Shown here piece by piece: positions 7,546 through 15,929 of a stretch of 64,000 nt of DNA. A program made the position numbers and the translations under genes. Source of the stretch: Sphingorhabdus profundilacus (GTDB lineage Bacteria; Pseudomonadota; Alphaproteobacteria; Sphingomonadales; Sphingomonadaceae); assembly GCF_009769755.1 (NCBI RefSeq), contig NZ_SDWJ01000001.1, positions 186,001 to 250,000 on the forward strand, given 5' to 3'. Numbering within the stretch: the first letter of the stretch is position 1; each line of letters begins with the position of its first letter. Under the pieces are notes generated by a model. The model did not search any database, was not told the DNA's origin, and was given only the letters and a program-made list of their open reading frames with translations.

Positions 7546-8451
7546 ATGCCCTCCGGTCTTGCTGCCTTACTCGATGATATTGCCACCATTACCAAAGTTG
7601 CCGCGGCCTCTGTGGACGATGTCGCCGCCGCCGCTGGCAAGGCGAGCAGCAAGGCGGCCGGCGTGGTGATCGACGATACCGCCGTTACCCCTCAATATGT
7701 GACAGGCTTTACCCCGGACCGAGAATTGCCCATCATCTGGCGCATTGCGAAGGGGTCGCTGTTTAACAAATTGGTGATTATCCTGCCGGTGGCATTGCTG
7801 CTCAGCCTCTTTCTGCCGTGGGCGATTACGCCGTTGCTGATGCTGGGCGGGGCCTATCTATGTTTTGAAGGGGCGGAAAAGGTTCTGGAGAAGCTGAGTC
7901 CACATGAAGAGGAAAGCCTGGCCGAAGAAGTGGCCGAGCTGACCAGTGCGGAGCATGAGCAAATCATGGTCAAAGGCGCGGTGCGTACCGACTTCATTCT
8001 TTCCGCCGAAATCATGGCCATCGCCCTTAACGAAGTGAAGCAATTGGCCGAAACCTCGGTCTGGCTGGAGGCGGCGACCCTGGCGGTGGTGGCTGTGGCG
8101 ATTACGATCGCGGTTTATGGCGTCGTCGGCCTGATCGTAAAAATGGATGATATCGGCCTTAATATGGCAAAACGCAGACTTGGCGTGACCCGCGCAATCG
8201 GCCGCGCGCTGGTCCGCGGTATGCCCAAATTGCTGGCGGTGCTTTCCACCGTGGGTACGGCGGCGATGTTGTGGGTCGGCGGGCAGATTGTTATCCACGG
8301 CTTTGGCGTCCACCCGGCCGAATATGCCGGACTGCACAAAGGCGCGCTGGCTTGGTTCGTCGATGCAGCGTTATGCGGTGTGTTCGGCCTTGCGCTGGGT
8401 GCCATTATCGTATGGGTGCACCACAAGGTTTCGGGTGCGAAAGGGAATTGA
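7546..8451 (+). CDS. DUF808 family inner-membrane protein (YedI-like)
   Basis: This 301-residue protein matches the DUF808/YedI family in length and landmarks: the N-terminal LAALLDDIATITKVAAASVDDVAAAA, the conserved ELPIIWRIAKGSLFNKL segment before the first membrane helix, and several later hydrophobic helices. It is an integral membrane protein of unknown function. The ATG at 7546 is chosen because the preceding 17 residues of the open frame are not family-like. It lies head-to-head with secE and tail-to-tail with tRNA-Trp, so it is an insertion in the usual tRNA-Trp-secE-nusG order. Confidence 0.85.
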   Translation: MPSGLAALLDDIATITKVAAASVDDVAAAAGKASSKAAGVVIDDTAVTPQYVTGFTPDRELPIIWRIAKGSLFNKLVIILPVALLLSLFLPWAITPLLMLGGAYLCFEGAEKVLEKLSPHEEESLAEEVAELTSAEHEQIMVKGAVRTDFILSAEIMAIALNEVKQLAETSVWLEAATLAVVAVAITIAVYGVVGLIVKMDDIGLNMAKRRLGVTRAIGRALVRGMPKLLAVLSTVGTAAMLWVGGQIVIHGFGVHPAEYAGLHKGALAWFVDAALCGVFGLALGAIIVWVHHKVSGAKGN

Positions 8452-8478
8452 GACCCGACCATTATCCATGAGAGGAAA

Positions 8479-8554
8479 TGGCAGGAGTTGGGGGACTCGA
8501 ACCCACGACCCTCGGTTTTGGAGACCGATGCTCTACCAACTGAGCTAAACTCCT
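8479..8554 (-). tRNA. tRNA-Trp (anticodon CCA)
   Basis: The minus-strand sequence folds with a 7-bp acceptor (AGGAGTT / AACTCCT), D-arm GCTCAGTTGGTAGAGC, anticodon loop CTCCAAA giving anticodon CCA, and T-arm GTGGGTTCGAGTCCCC, with an encoded 3' CCA. It is 76 nt long with the CCA. It is normally found just upstream of secE and still has that orientation here. Confidence 0.97.
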
Positions 8555-8652
8555 GCACTTCACCCATTGACTGAACAATGCCGCGAAGAGATGCGCCCTT
8601 AACGCTGTTGGCGTGGCGGGGCAAGTATCAATGTGCCGCTTGCGACCTATGT

Positions 8653-8685
8653 GTTGGGGACAGTCCCTAAGGGACAGCCCCCAAC
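8653..8685. terminator. Two-step hairpin downstream of the TonB receptor
   Basis: GTTGGGG (8653-8659) pairs with CCCCAAC (8679-8685) and inside it GTCCC pairs with GGGAC around TAA. It starts 7 bp after the receptor stop codon on the minus strand. No T-run follows, so it may be a stabilising 3' hairpin or a non-canonical terminator. Confidence 0.5.
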
Positions 8686-8691
8686 CCCTAA

Positions 8692-10923
8692 TCAGAATTT
8701 GATCGACGCTTCCAAGCCGTAGATCCGCGGTTCGTTGACGAAACCGGTCAGGTTGTTGAAGTCGATACCGCCGACGGCTGATGTGTCGTTGGTGATGTTG
8801 CGGACAAAGCCTGCGACATCGAAACGGTCGGTGCGATAGCCGACACGCAGGCCGCCTTCCAACATGCTGTCATCATTAAATTCTTCCGAGGTGTAGAGGA
8901 AGAAATTGACTTTGGAGCGATAGGCCCAGTCCGTGAAGGCATAAATTTCGCCATTTCCGACAGGAACACCATAGCCAGCGGTCCAGTTGATCGACCATTT
9001 GGGCGCCTGCGGCAACTGGTTGCCGTCGATCGAGAAAATGCCGGGGCTCGCCGGACGGGCCGGATCGGTTACGGTGCATCCGCCACCGCATCCCGTAATG
9101 AACGCATTCGTGTCGTCGATTTCGGCGCTGTTATAGCTGATACCTGCGGTCAGGCTGAGATTATCGATGGGGCGTGCTTCCAGTTCCGCTTCAAATCCGT
9201 AACCGGCAACATTGTCCACATTGATCAGGCGCGCCGCGTTGCTTGCCCCGCCAACTGCGGTCAATTGGGCATTGTTCAGATCATATTTGAACGCCGACAG
9301 GTTGAAGCGGACGCGGTTGGAAAACTGCGTCTTGATTCCGGCTTCGTAAGACATGATGGTTTCGGAATCAGCGGTGCTGATCGCGTCCTGAACCGTGGTG
9401 AACACGAACAGCGCACGGCCCTGGATCGACGGTGCGCGATAGCCCTTGGCCACGCGGGCATAAAGGTTCACCGCATCCGACGCTTCATAGGTGGCGCTGA
9501 TATCCCAGGTCAGGTTGTTGTCCTGCACCTTGGCAAGGCCAGTGCCGATGGCGCCGAAGAAACCGCCCCGACCAACGTCAAGACGACGCTTGTCGTCATT
9601 ATACCGCAGACCGGCCGTCAGCGAGAGCTGCTCGGTCAGTGGATAGGTCAACGAACCAAATATGCCCCAGGCCTTTGAATCCTGCTGCTGCAATGCAGTT
9701 ACGCTTGGGCTTGTGCCGGTGGGTGTGCTGAAGTTGAACGAAGCGATGGCGAGGCTTTCGTCAAAGTAGAACACCCCGGCTTGATATTTCAGGCCTTCGT
9801 CATTGTTCGACGAGATGCGTACTTCTTGTGTTAGCTGGTCAAGATCAGGAACATCATCCTGCGAGTTTGCCGAAAAGGGAATAAATCCGGGACCAGCAGG
9901 GACGCCACCGTCGATATCGCCACGGCTGGAATATTTACCGCTCCACCAGGATGTCACCGATGTCAGTGTCGCAGGGCCGAAATCATATTCAAACGTGCTG
10001 GCGATGCTGTACAATTTCAGCTTCTGGAAATTCAGGCCATCGGCGCGAACTTGATCACGACGGAACGGGGTGTTCACGCCGCCCAATCCGACCAGATTGT
10101 TGGTACCTGGGGCAAACACATTGGCACGGAATACGCGGGCTGTACCATCAAAGTCCCGATATTGGCCAGTTACGCGCAGTTTAATGGCGTCGGTCGGCGC
10201 ATATTGAAGCTGCAAGCGCAGTGCGAGGTCTTCATAGCCTTCGAGATTATTTTCACCGGGGGCATCGATATTGTCGACCCAGTCGCTGCGCCGCTGATAG
10301 GTGCCTGAAAGACGGGCCGAAAATGCATCCGACAATTTCCCGCCTGCTGCGCCTTCGAGCGACAGCGAGTTGAACCGGCCATAGCTTGCTTTGGCATAGC
10401 CGCCATCCTTGTCGGGACGCACGCTATCGAACTTCACGATACCAGCCGGTGTGTTGCGACCGAATAATGTGCCCTGAGGACCGCGCAAGACTTCGACCCG
10501 TTCTATATCGAAAACGGGAAAGCCTTTCAGGATCGGGTTTTCAAGAACGACATCGTCATACACCAGACTGACTGGTTGCGAGGCGTTCAGGTCAAAATCG
10601 GTATTGCCAAGGCCGCGAATATAAAAACGCGGGAAAGTACGTCCGAACGAGCTTTCGATATTCAGGCTAGGGACGCGACCTGCAAAGGCGCGAATGTCGC
10701 CGCCACCTGCGTTTATCGCGTCAAGCTTCTCACCTGAAACCACATCGACCGACAAGGGCACATCCTGCAAATTTTCTTCACGGCGCTGCGCGGTGACGAC
10801 GATTTCGCTGAGTCCGCCTTCTTCGGCGGCTTCATTCTGGCCATAAGCCGGCGCGATAAGAAAACTGGTCGAGGCAATTGCAATGGCAACGCCAGATGTA
10901 AGGGTTGAACGGAAAGTACGCAT
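8692..10923 (-). CDS. TonB-dependent outer-membrane receptor
   Basis: This 743-residue receptor has a signal peptide (MRTFRSTLTSGVAIAIAS, cut near residue 29), a TonB-box/plug start at SEIVVTAQRREENLQDVPLSV, plug hallmarks such as RVEVLRGPQGTLFGRNTPAG and a long beta-barrel ending in an aromatic residue (ASIKF), the usual outer-membrane sorting end. It imports an unknown ligand using TonB-ExbBD energy. The frame is open upstream to 11097 through a repeat half, but the ATG at 10923 directly precedes the signal peptide. No partner genes reveal the substrate. Confidence 0.93.
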   Translation of the reverse strand: MRTFRSTLTSGVAIAIASTSFLIAPAYGQNEAAEEGGLSEIVVTAQRREENLQDVPLSVDVVSGEKLDAINAGGGDIRAFAGRVPSLNIESSFGRTFPRFYIRGLGNTDFDLNASQPVSLVYDDVVLENPILKGFPVFDIERVEVLRGPQGTLFGRNTPAGIVKFDSVRPDKDGGYAKASYGRFNSLSLEGAAGGKLSDAFSARLSGTYQRRSDWVDNIDAPGENNLEGYEDLALRLQLQYAPTDAIKLRVTGQYRDFDGTARVFRANVFAPGTNNLVGLGGVNTPFRRDQVRADGLNFQKLKLYSIASTFEYDFGPATLTSVTSWWSGKYSSRGDIDGGVPAGPGFIPFSANSQDDVPDLDQLTQEVRISSNNDEGLKYQAGVFYFDESLAIASFNFSTPTGTSPSVTALQQQDSKAWGIFGSLTYPLTEQLSLTAGLRYNDDKRRLDVGRGGFFGAIGTGLAKVQDNNLTWDISATYEASDAVNLYARVAKGYRAPSIQGRALFVFTTVQDAISTADSETIMSYEAGIKTQFSNRVRFNLSAFKYDLNNAQLTAVGGASNAARLINVDNVAGYGFEAELEARPIDNLSLTAGISYNSAEIDDTNAFITGCGGGCTVTDPARPASPGIFSIDGNQLPQAPKWSINWTAGYGVPVGNGEIYAFTDWAYRSKVNFFLYTSEEFNDDSMLEGGLRVGYRTDRFDVAGFVRNITNDTSAVGGIDFNNLTGFVNEPRIYGLEASIKF

Positions 10924-11249
10924 GGAAACTCCCTGAATGTCAGTGGGTCGATAGAGAATCGGGGCACTTTTGGTCCCGTTATCGCCGCCATCATTCTTCC
11001 CGGCAAAAGGGTCAACTCTGCATTGCAAATCTGTGACGTTTTTGCGTCGCCTGTGGCAGTTTTGCACCGAAACAAGTTCAGGATGGCGGTTATTCATGAG
11101 ACGGACTTGATCTCCCCCTCCCGCCTGCGGGAGGGGCTAGGGGAGGGGGCGCGCCGCGGGCGCGCCTTGCAACCTCTCCGACTCACCCTCCCCCAACCCC
11201 TCCCGCCTGCGGGAGGGGAGTAGGGTGACGGGGAGGAGAGCGGAGTTTC
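10924..11249. other. Gene-free 326 bp carrying repeats between gshA and the TonB receptor
   Basis: No gene was found. The stretch should hold the promoter of the TonB receptor (minus strand). A degenerate half of the CTGAACTTGTTTC family lies near 11067-11087, and the paired 22-bp palindromes occupy 11115-11218. Confidence 0.6.
11115..11218. repeat. Two identical 22-bp palindromes bracketing a GGCGCGCC palindrome
   Basis: The same 22-bp palindrome, CCCCTCCCGC...GCGGGAGGGG, occurs at 11115-11136 and 11197-11218. Between them is a GGCGCGCC-GCG-GGCGCGCC motif (about 11146-11165). Diverged copies of the palindrome with the same paired layout occur inside glyS at 53179-53265. These look like a dispersed non-coding palindromic element. 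Confidence 0.8.
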
Positions 11250-12623
11250 CTAAAAGCTCATCTCGTCATAAATCCGGCGGATATCGCCGCCCCATTCGCC
11301 GTGGTAGCGGTCTAGCAGCTGCTCTGACATGGTTTTGCCCGATGCCACAATTTCGCGCAGGGGATCGAGAAAACCGGTTTCATTGTCGCCGCTGCTGTTC
11401 AGGCAATTGCGCGCGGCGAGCCCTGCGGAAGAAATGTCGAGAATACGCCCGGCCAGGTCGAGCAATTTGCCTCCGCCGGGAAGCGCGGCATTCAGGCCCT
11501 GTGCGGGAACGGCAGAGCGCAAGGCTTCGCGTTCATCCATCGACCAGTGCTTGACCTCATCCCACGCCGCGTCGAGCGCACCTTGATCGTACAACAGGCC
11601 AACCCAGAAGGCGGGCAGCGCGCAGATGCGGTTCCATGGGCCACCGTCGGCCCCGCGCATTTCGAGAAAGCTTTTCAACCGGACCTCGGGGAAAGCGGTC
11701 GACATATGGTCTTCCCAATCGCTGACGGTCGGTTTTTCACCCGGTAGAACGGCCAATTCGCCTTTCAGGAAATCTTTGAAATCGAGGCCCGATGCATCGA
11801 TATATTTGCCGTCACGATAGACGAAATACATCGGTACATTCAGCATATAATCGACATAGCGTTCATAGCCGAAACTGTCGTCAAATACGAACGGTAACAT
11901 GCCGGTGCGATGCGGGTCGGTGTCGGACCAGATATGGCTGCGATAGGAAAGGAAACCGTTGGGCTTTCCTTCCAGAAAAGGGGAATTTGCAAACAATGCG
12001 GTCGCCAGTGGTTGCAGCGCCAAAGAGGTGCGGAATTTATGCGCCATGTCAGCCTCGCTCGAAAAGTCGAGATTGACCTGAATGGTGCAGGTTCGCAGCA
12101 TCATATCAAGACCCATGCTGCCGACACGCGGCATATGGCGCAGCATGATTTCATAACGGCCCTTGGGCATGATGGGTAACTCGGCCCGCGTCTTGTCTGG
12201 CCAAAGGCCCATGCCCAAAAAGCCTTTGCCGGTTTTCTCGCCAATGGCCTTGACCTGTTTGAGATGCCGTCCGGTTTCCGCGCAGGTCTGGTGCAGATTT
12301 TCAAGCGGCGCCCCGGACAGTTCCAATTGTCCTGCAGGTTCAAGGCTGACGGCTCCATCCGGGCCGGTCAGGGCAATGACATTTCCGCCCTCCATCACCG
12401 GGGTCCAGCCATATTCGGTCAACGCCATCAACAAGTCACGAATGCCGCCGGGTTCGTCATAGGTAGGGGCGTTGAAATTTTTGCGGCAATAAACGAATTT
12501 CTCATGCTCGGTCCCGATGCGCCAGCGGTCCTTGGGTTTTTCCCCCTTGGCGATCGCTGCAACGAGTTGATCGCGGCTCTCGATGACGGGTTCGTTGCGA
12601 TTCGAAACTGTTTTTGTGCTCAT
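11250..12623 (-). CDS. gshA: Glutamate-cysteine ligase
   Basis: This 457-residue enzyme makes gamma-glutamylcysteine from glutamate, cysteine and ATP, the first step of glutathione synthesis. It belongs to the plant/alphaproteobacterial GCS2 class by length and landmarks: RIGTEHEKFVY (about residues 35-45), GWTPVMEGGNVIAL, SLEPAGQLELSG and the MLRTCTIQVNLDF region. The start MSTKTVSNRNEP is the only sensible one. In related genomes gshA is commonly close to rsmE and ubiA (from memory); here a 5 kb surface-protein insert separates it from rsmE. Confidence 0.93.
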   Translation of the reverse strand: MSTKTVSNRNEPVIESRDQLVAAIAKGEKPKDRWRIGTEHEKFVYCRKNFNAPTYDEPGGIRDLLMALTEYGWTPVMEGGNVIALTGPDGAVSLEPAGQLELSGAPLENLHQTCAETGRHLKQVKAIGEKTGKGFLGMGLWPDKTRAELPIMPKGRYEIMLRHMPRVGSMGLDMMLRTCTIQVNLDFSSEADMAHKFRTSLALQPLATALFANSPFLEGKPNGFLSYRSHIWSDTDPHRTGMLPFVFDDSFGYERYVDYMLNVPMYFVYRDGKYIDASGLDFKDFLKGELAVLPGEKPTVSDWEDHMSTAFPEVRLKSFLEMRGADGGPWNRICALPAFWVGLLYDQGALDAAWDEVKHWSMDEREALRSAVPAQGLNAALPGGGKLLDLAGRILDISSAGLAARNCLNSSGDNETGFLDPLREIVASGKTMSEQLLDRYHGEWGGDIRRIYDEMSF

Positions 12624-12672
12624 GACGCGGGTTTAGAAATGTCGCGGCTGTATTGCCAGTAATTTCATCGCG

Positions 12673-13605
12673 TCAGTTGACGGTGACAAGAAAGGCCAGA
12701 GCAAAGCTGGCGGCGTTCGCCATTGTCGGAGCCGAAAGCGAAAGTACGGATCCGGAGACCGAGGCACCCATCGGGTCGGATTCGTCGGCACCCACGGCGT
12801 CATCATCTTCTGCAGTTAACGTACTGGCGCAGTCGGTACCCGAGCGTAATGAATTCGGTACATAGCTTGTGTTGGGCGGGATGATGTCGGTCCCTGAGAT
12901 CGTCGTTGCCAGACCCGGGCCATCGTTGGAAATAGTGATGCAATAACGGACGCGCGCGCCTGGAACGGATTTCGGGTTCGTGGCACTTACAAAGTCAAAT
13001 TGCGCCACACTAATTTTTGTGACGCTGAGCGTAGCGCGCAACGGAATGATCGATAAAGTGGATTGGAAGAATGTCCCGGTGTTTGCGGCCACATTATCGC
13101 AAATACTCAATGTCCAATTGCCGTTCGCATTTTCGCCATTAAACGTGTTCAAGCTTTGGACAGGCGAAAAGCTGCGTTGAAACGGAGGCGCTACCGTCCC
13201 TGCCGCCGCCGTATCGTTCGCGGCGGAATGCGTGTTCACCGAAGTCGGAATTGCACTGTCGAAAAGTACATTGAGATTACTGCGTGTCCCACCGGTATTG
13301 CGAAACAAGGTTACACTGGTTCCGGCAGGCGACGTCAGCGTTATGATCAAATTGTTCCGCCGCGCATGCCCGATCAATACCCCGATATTGATGTCGGCAA
13401 TTGTATAGATTTCGGGTACATTGATTATGCGGTTTAGCGGGTTCGCACATGGGGTCAAAGTTTCGGAAATATTACCGTCTACGCTATTGGTATAACTGAT
13501 CACAGTCTGTGCAAAGCCGGGGCTGGACCAACCCGCCCACAAGGCCATGGCAAAAAAAACCGTGCGAAGCCATCGCCAGATTATCCTGTCGCCATATATA
13601 ACCAT
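12673..13605 (-). CDS. Secreted P-domain / DUF11-type protein (short paralogue)
   Basis: This 310-residue exported protein begins with a signal peptide (cut near AQ at 32-33). Residues about 34-190 form a proprotein-convertase P-type beta-sandwich, with the hallmark strands NNLIITLTSPAGTSVTLF and ENANGNWTLSICDNVAANTG. Residues about 195-310 are a DUF11-like module starting LSVTKIS and containing NPKSVPGARVRYCI, an acidic TAEDDDAVGADESDP loop and the terminal FALAFLVTVN. No protease domain is attached, so this is likely a surface or matrix protein. It is a shortened paralogue of the next gene, lacking about 300 central residues. Confidence 0.75.
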   Translation of the reverse strand: MVIYGDRIIWRWLRTVFFAMALWAGWSSPGFAQTVISYTNSVDGNISETLTPCANPLNRIINVPEIYTIADINIGVLIGHARRNNLIITLTSPAGTSVTLFRNTGGTRSNLNVLFDSAIPTSVNTHSAANDTAAAGTVAPPFQRSFSPVQSLNTFNGENANGNWTLSICDNVAANTGTFFQSTLSIIPLRATLSVTKISVAQFDFVSATNPKSVPGARVRYCITISNDGPGLATTISGTDIIPPNTSYVPNSLRSGTDCASTLTAEDDDAVGADESDPMGASVSGSVLSLSAPTMANAASFALAFLVTVN

Positions 13606-13807
13606 AGTTATATATTAGCAGACATTTGACTGGTTTTTCCACGACTTTTTTTAACGGCGTTAGGAAGGAAGAATGGCTAAATCTTTCAAGGCCATGGAGC
13701 CCGCCATTGCCATGCAGGCGCTCTCCTTCTTCTTCCTTTTTCCCTTTTTACTTTCGACGAAAACAAGGACACGGCCATTCAACGCGAACGGAAGTATTTG
13801 GCGCAAC
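13606..13807. other. 202-bp gap between the two P-domain genes
   Basis: No gene is supported. The right side would carry transcription onward from 15742 and the left side lies just before the 13605 start. A GGAGC...GCTCC hairpin-like element (about 13697-13725) followed on the plus strand by a pyrimidine run is visible, of unclear role. Confidence 0.35.
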
Positions 13808-15742
13808 TTAATTGACCGTCGCGTTGAACACCATCGCAAAACTTGCCGCAGGCCCAAGCGATGCGGCCCGGCCGGTCACGACATTCCCGGCAAAATCCAT
13901 ACCGAACGGGTCGGTTTCATCCCCGCCGCTATTATTGTCATCCTCTGCCGTCGCTGCTGCCGCGCAGGATGTGCCAGAGAGCAAGCTGCCGGGAACGAAC
14001 GTCAGGTTGGCCGGAATGCTGTCGGTGGCCACGACGTTGCTGCTGGTGGCACTGCCCGAATTGGAAACGAGCACGCAATAGCGAACAATGGCACCGGGAA
14101 CGGACTTGGGATTGCTGCCGCTGACACCGTCGCCCACCACGTTGCTGAGCTTCGTGACACTTAGCGCGGTCTGCGGGTTGCAAAAGGTGAAATCGTTGAT
14201 GGCGATGGCTTGCCCGTCGGGATCGGCTGGGGCCGTCGTGTGGTTGCCATAGACAATGGTGATCGTATCGACCGGCGATGAAAATGTCGCCACGACCGTG
14301 CCCTGATTGGTCGTGTCTGACGCCGTCACATCGCCGATGGCGACATTACCGAAGACGTAGTTGGTTATGCCATTTGTTAGCGTTGGAGTAACCGACGCGC
14401 CGTTGTAACTGCCGGTAATCGTCATCTTGTCGGCAAAGTCATTGGGTGCGTAGTCGACGTCAAAGATCGTAAACTGTGTACCGGGGACAGCGGTCGGCAG
14501 AGTGACCACCGTTGTCGTCGTTTGCGTCCGGCTTGTATATTCAACATTCTGGTACAGCGAATTCTGGCCTGTCGTCCCGCCCGTGATCGTCGCGTTGAGT
14601 TGCAAGGGGATGGTGAACGTACCTTGCGTGGTGACATTAAATCCGATGGTGCCGATATTGGCCACATTGGCGGTTCCGGTCGGACTGCCGCTGGTCCAGC
14701 TTTGCGCGTTCCAGTCAAGCAATGTCGTGCCATTGGGACAGAATAGTGTAGGCGGCGTTCCGGCGGTTCGCGTTCCGGTCGTGGTAAAACTGACCTCCGC
14801 GTCGTCATCTTCATTTGTGGAGTTGTTTCCCGGTATGGAATCGAGATCGGTGATCGACGACGCGCTGATCTCCGCGTCATTCTGGATGGTGGTGCCGAGA
14901 CCGGCGGTGATCGTAACGTTGATGGTCAGCGTTCGGGTGGTGCCGACCGGAATGCTGCCGACTGTCCAGATACCGGTTGAGCTGTTGTAACTACCAAATC
15001 CAGTCGCACTTACAAAAGTAACACCGAAAGGTAAAACGTCCCGAACGGTTACGCCTGACGCCGCAGAAGGCGAACTGGCTGAATTGGTTGCGGATAATGT
15101 GTAAGAAATGGCATTGCCACTGGCAGGCGTTGCATTGCTGACTGTTTTTGCGAGCGATAAATCTGCATAATTGGCCGGAGCTTGTGTGAGATACAGGTCC
15201 GCGCGCATGAACGTGCCGATATCGGCTGCGATCGAATCGCATATTACCATCGTCCAGTTGCCAAGCGCATTCTGTCCATCAAATGCGTTCAATATCGACG
15301 TCGGGCGGAAAGTCCGTTGATAGGGCGGGACCGCCCCTGTGGTATCGTTGCTCGTATGGCTGCTGATCGCAGCCGCTGCTTCATCGTCATATAGAACATT
15401 AAGGTTGTCCGCAGCAGCACCTGTATTGGTCATAATCTGGACGGTCGTTCCGGCAGGTGACGTCAATGTTATGCGAAGGTCGGACCGATATGTGTGGCTG
15501 AGCAACACGCCCAAATCGACATCGGATAATGTGAAACTGGTGCCAACACTGAACGTCCGCGTGACTGTGGTCGAACAATTGGTGGAATCGACGATATTGC
15601 CGGTAATGGTGTTGCTGTACTGGGTAACCGTCTGGGCAAGTGCCAATGTCGGCAACAAAAATACCGCAAAGATCACCGCCGCAAAAGGTGCGATAATCCG
15701 CAGCAAAGCTGCCTTTACAAATGAAAGCGACCCCATTTTCAA
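13808..15742 (-). CDS. Large secreted P-domain / DUF11 multi-domain protein
   Basis: This 644-residue exported protein has a signal peptide ending at LALAQ (about residue 37), a P-type beta-sandwich (about 38-190; RITLTSPAGTTVQI, ALGNWTMVICDS), a DUF11 repeat (about 195-320; DLSLAKTVSNATPASGNAISYT), a central domain with FDVDYAPNDFADKMTITGSYNG, and a C-terminal DUF11-like module with LSVTKLS, NPKSVPGAIVRYCV, TAEDDNNSGGDETDP and terminal FAMVFNATVN. DUF11-type domains are typical of cell-surface or extracellular proteins. Its two ends align with the short paralogue at 12673, pointing to tandem duplication followed by loss or gain of the centre. Confidence 0.8.
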   Translation of the reverse strand: MKMGSLSFVKAALLRIIAPFAAVIFAVFLLPTLALAQTVTQYSNTITGNIVDSTNCSTTVTRTFSVGTSFTLSDVDLGVLLSHTYRSDLRITLTSPAGTTVQIMTNTGAAADNLNVLYDDEAAAAISSHTSNDTTGAVPPYQRTFRPTSILNAFDGQNALGNWTMVICDSIAADIGTFMRADLYLTQAPANYADLSLAKTVSNATPASGNAISYTLSATNSASSPSAASGVTVRDVLPFGVTFVSATGFGSYNSSTGIWTVGSIPVGTTRTLTINVTITAGLGTTIQNDAEISASSITDLDSIPGNNSTNEDDDAEVSFTTTGTRTAGTPPTLFCPNGTTLLDWNAQSWTSGSPTGTANVANIGTIGFNVTTQGTFTIPLQLNATITGGTTGQNSLYQNVEYTSRTQTTTTVVTLPTAVPGTQFTIFDVDYAPNDFADKMTITGSYNGASVTPTLTNGITNYVFGNVAIGDVTASDTTNQGTVVATFSSPVDTITIVYGNHTTAPADPDGQAIAINDFTFCNPQTALSVTKLSNVVGDGVSGSNPKSVPGAIVRYCVLVSNSGSATSSNVVATDSIPANLTFVPGSLLSGTSCAAAATAEDDNNSGGDETDPFGMDFAGNVVTGRAASLGPAASFAMVFNATVN

Positions 15743-15857
15743 TTTCGCTTTGGTCCCAAAGTCATCGGGAAGGGGTAATGGAAAGAATTTAATTAATGAT
15801 AAATAGCAGCGGAATTGCGCGCTTCTAATTTGTAAAATTCTATAAATTTTGGGTGGC

Positions 15858-15884
15858 GGTTAACATTATTACCGATCGTTAACC
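15858..15884. promoter_or_regulatory. GGTTAAC/GTTAACC inverted repeat in the divergent surface-protein promoter
   Basis: GGTTAAC at 15858-15864 and GTTAACC at 15878-15884 are perfect inverted copies with centres 20 bp apart, about two helical turns. The site lies 115 bp from the minus-strand start at 15742 and 45 bp from the plus-strand start at 15930. Each arm contains the TTAACC half-site known for CtrA in alphaproteobacteria, but the arrangement differs from the usual direct repeat, so the binding protein is open. Confidence 0.35.
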
Positions 15885-15929
15885 TCATCGCGGTAAAAAT
15901 GGTCGCACGCGTTACGACCAGGACCGCAA

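Noticed and set aside
10924-11097. Extension of the TonB receptor to 11097, starting MNNRHPELVS
   Set aside because: The extra 58 residues are translated repeat and promoter sequence, and the ATG at 10923 directly opens a good signal peptide.
13673-14164. Plus-strand 163-codon frame with a strong GGAAGGAAG ribosome-like site
   Set aside because: It overlaps the 3' end of the 644-residue protein for most of its length and the product is Arg/Ala-rich without a fold; treated as a shadow.
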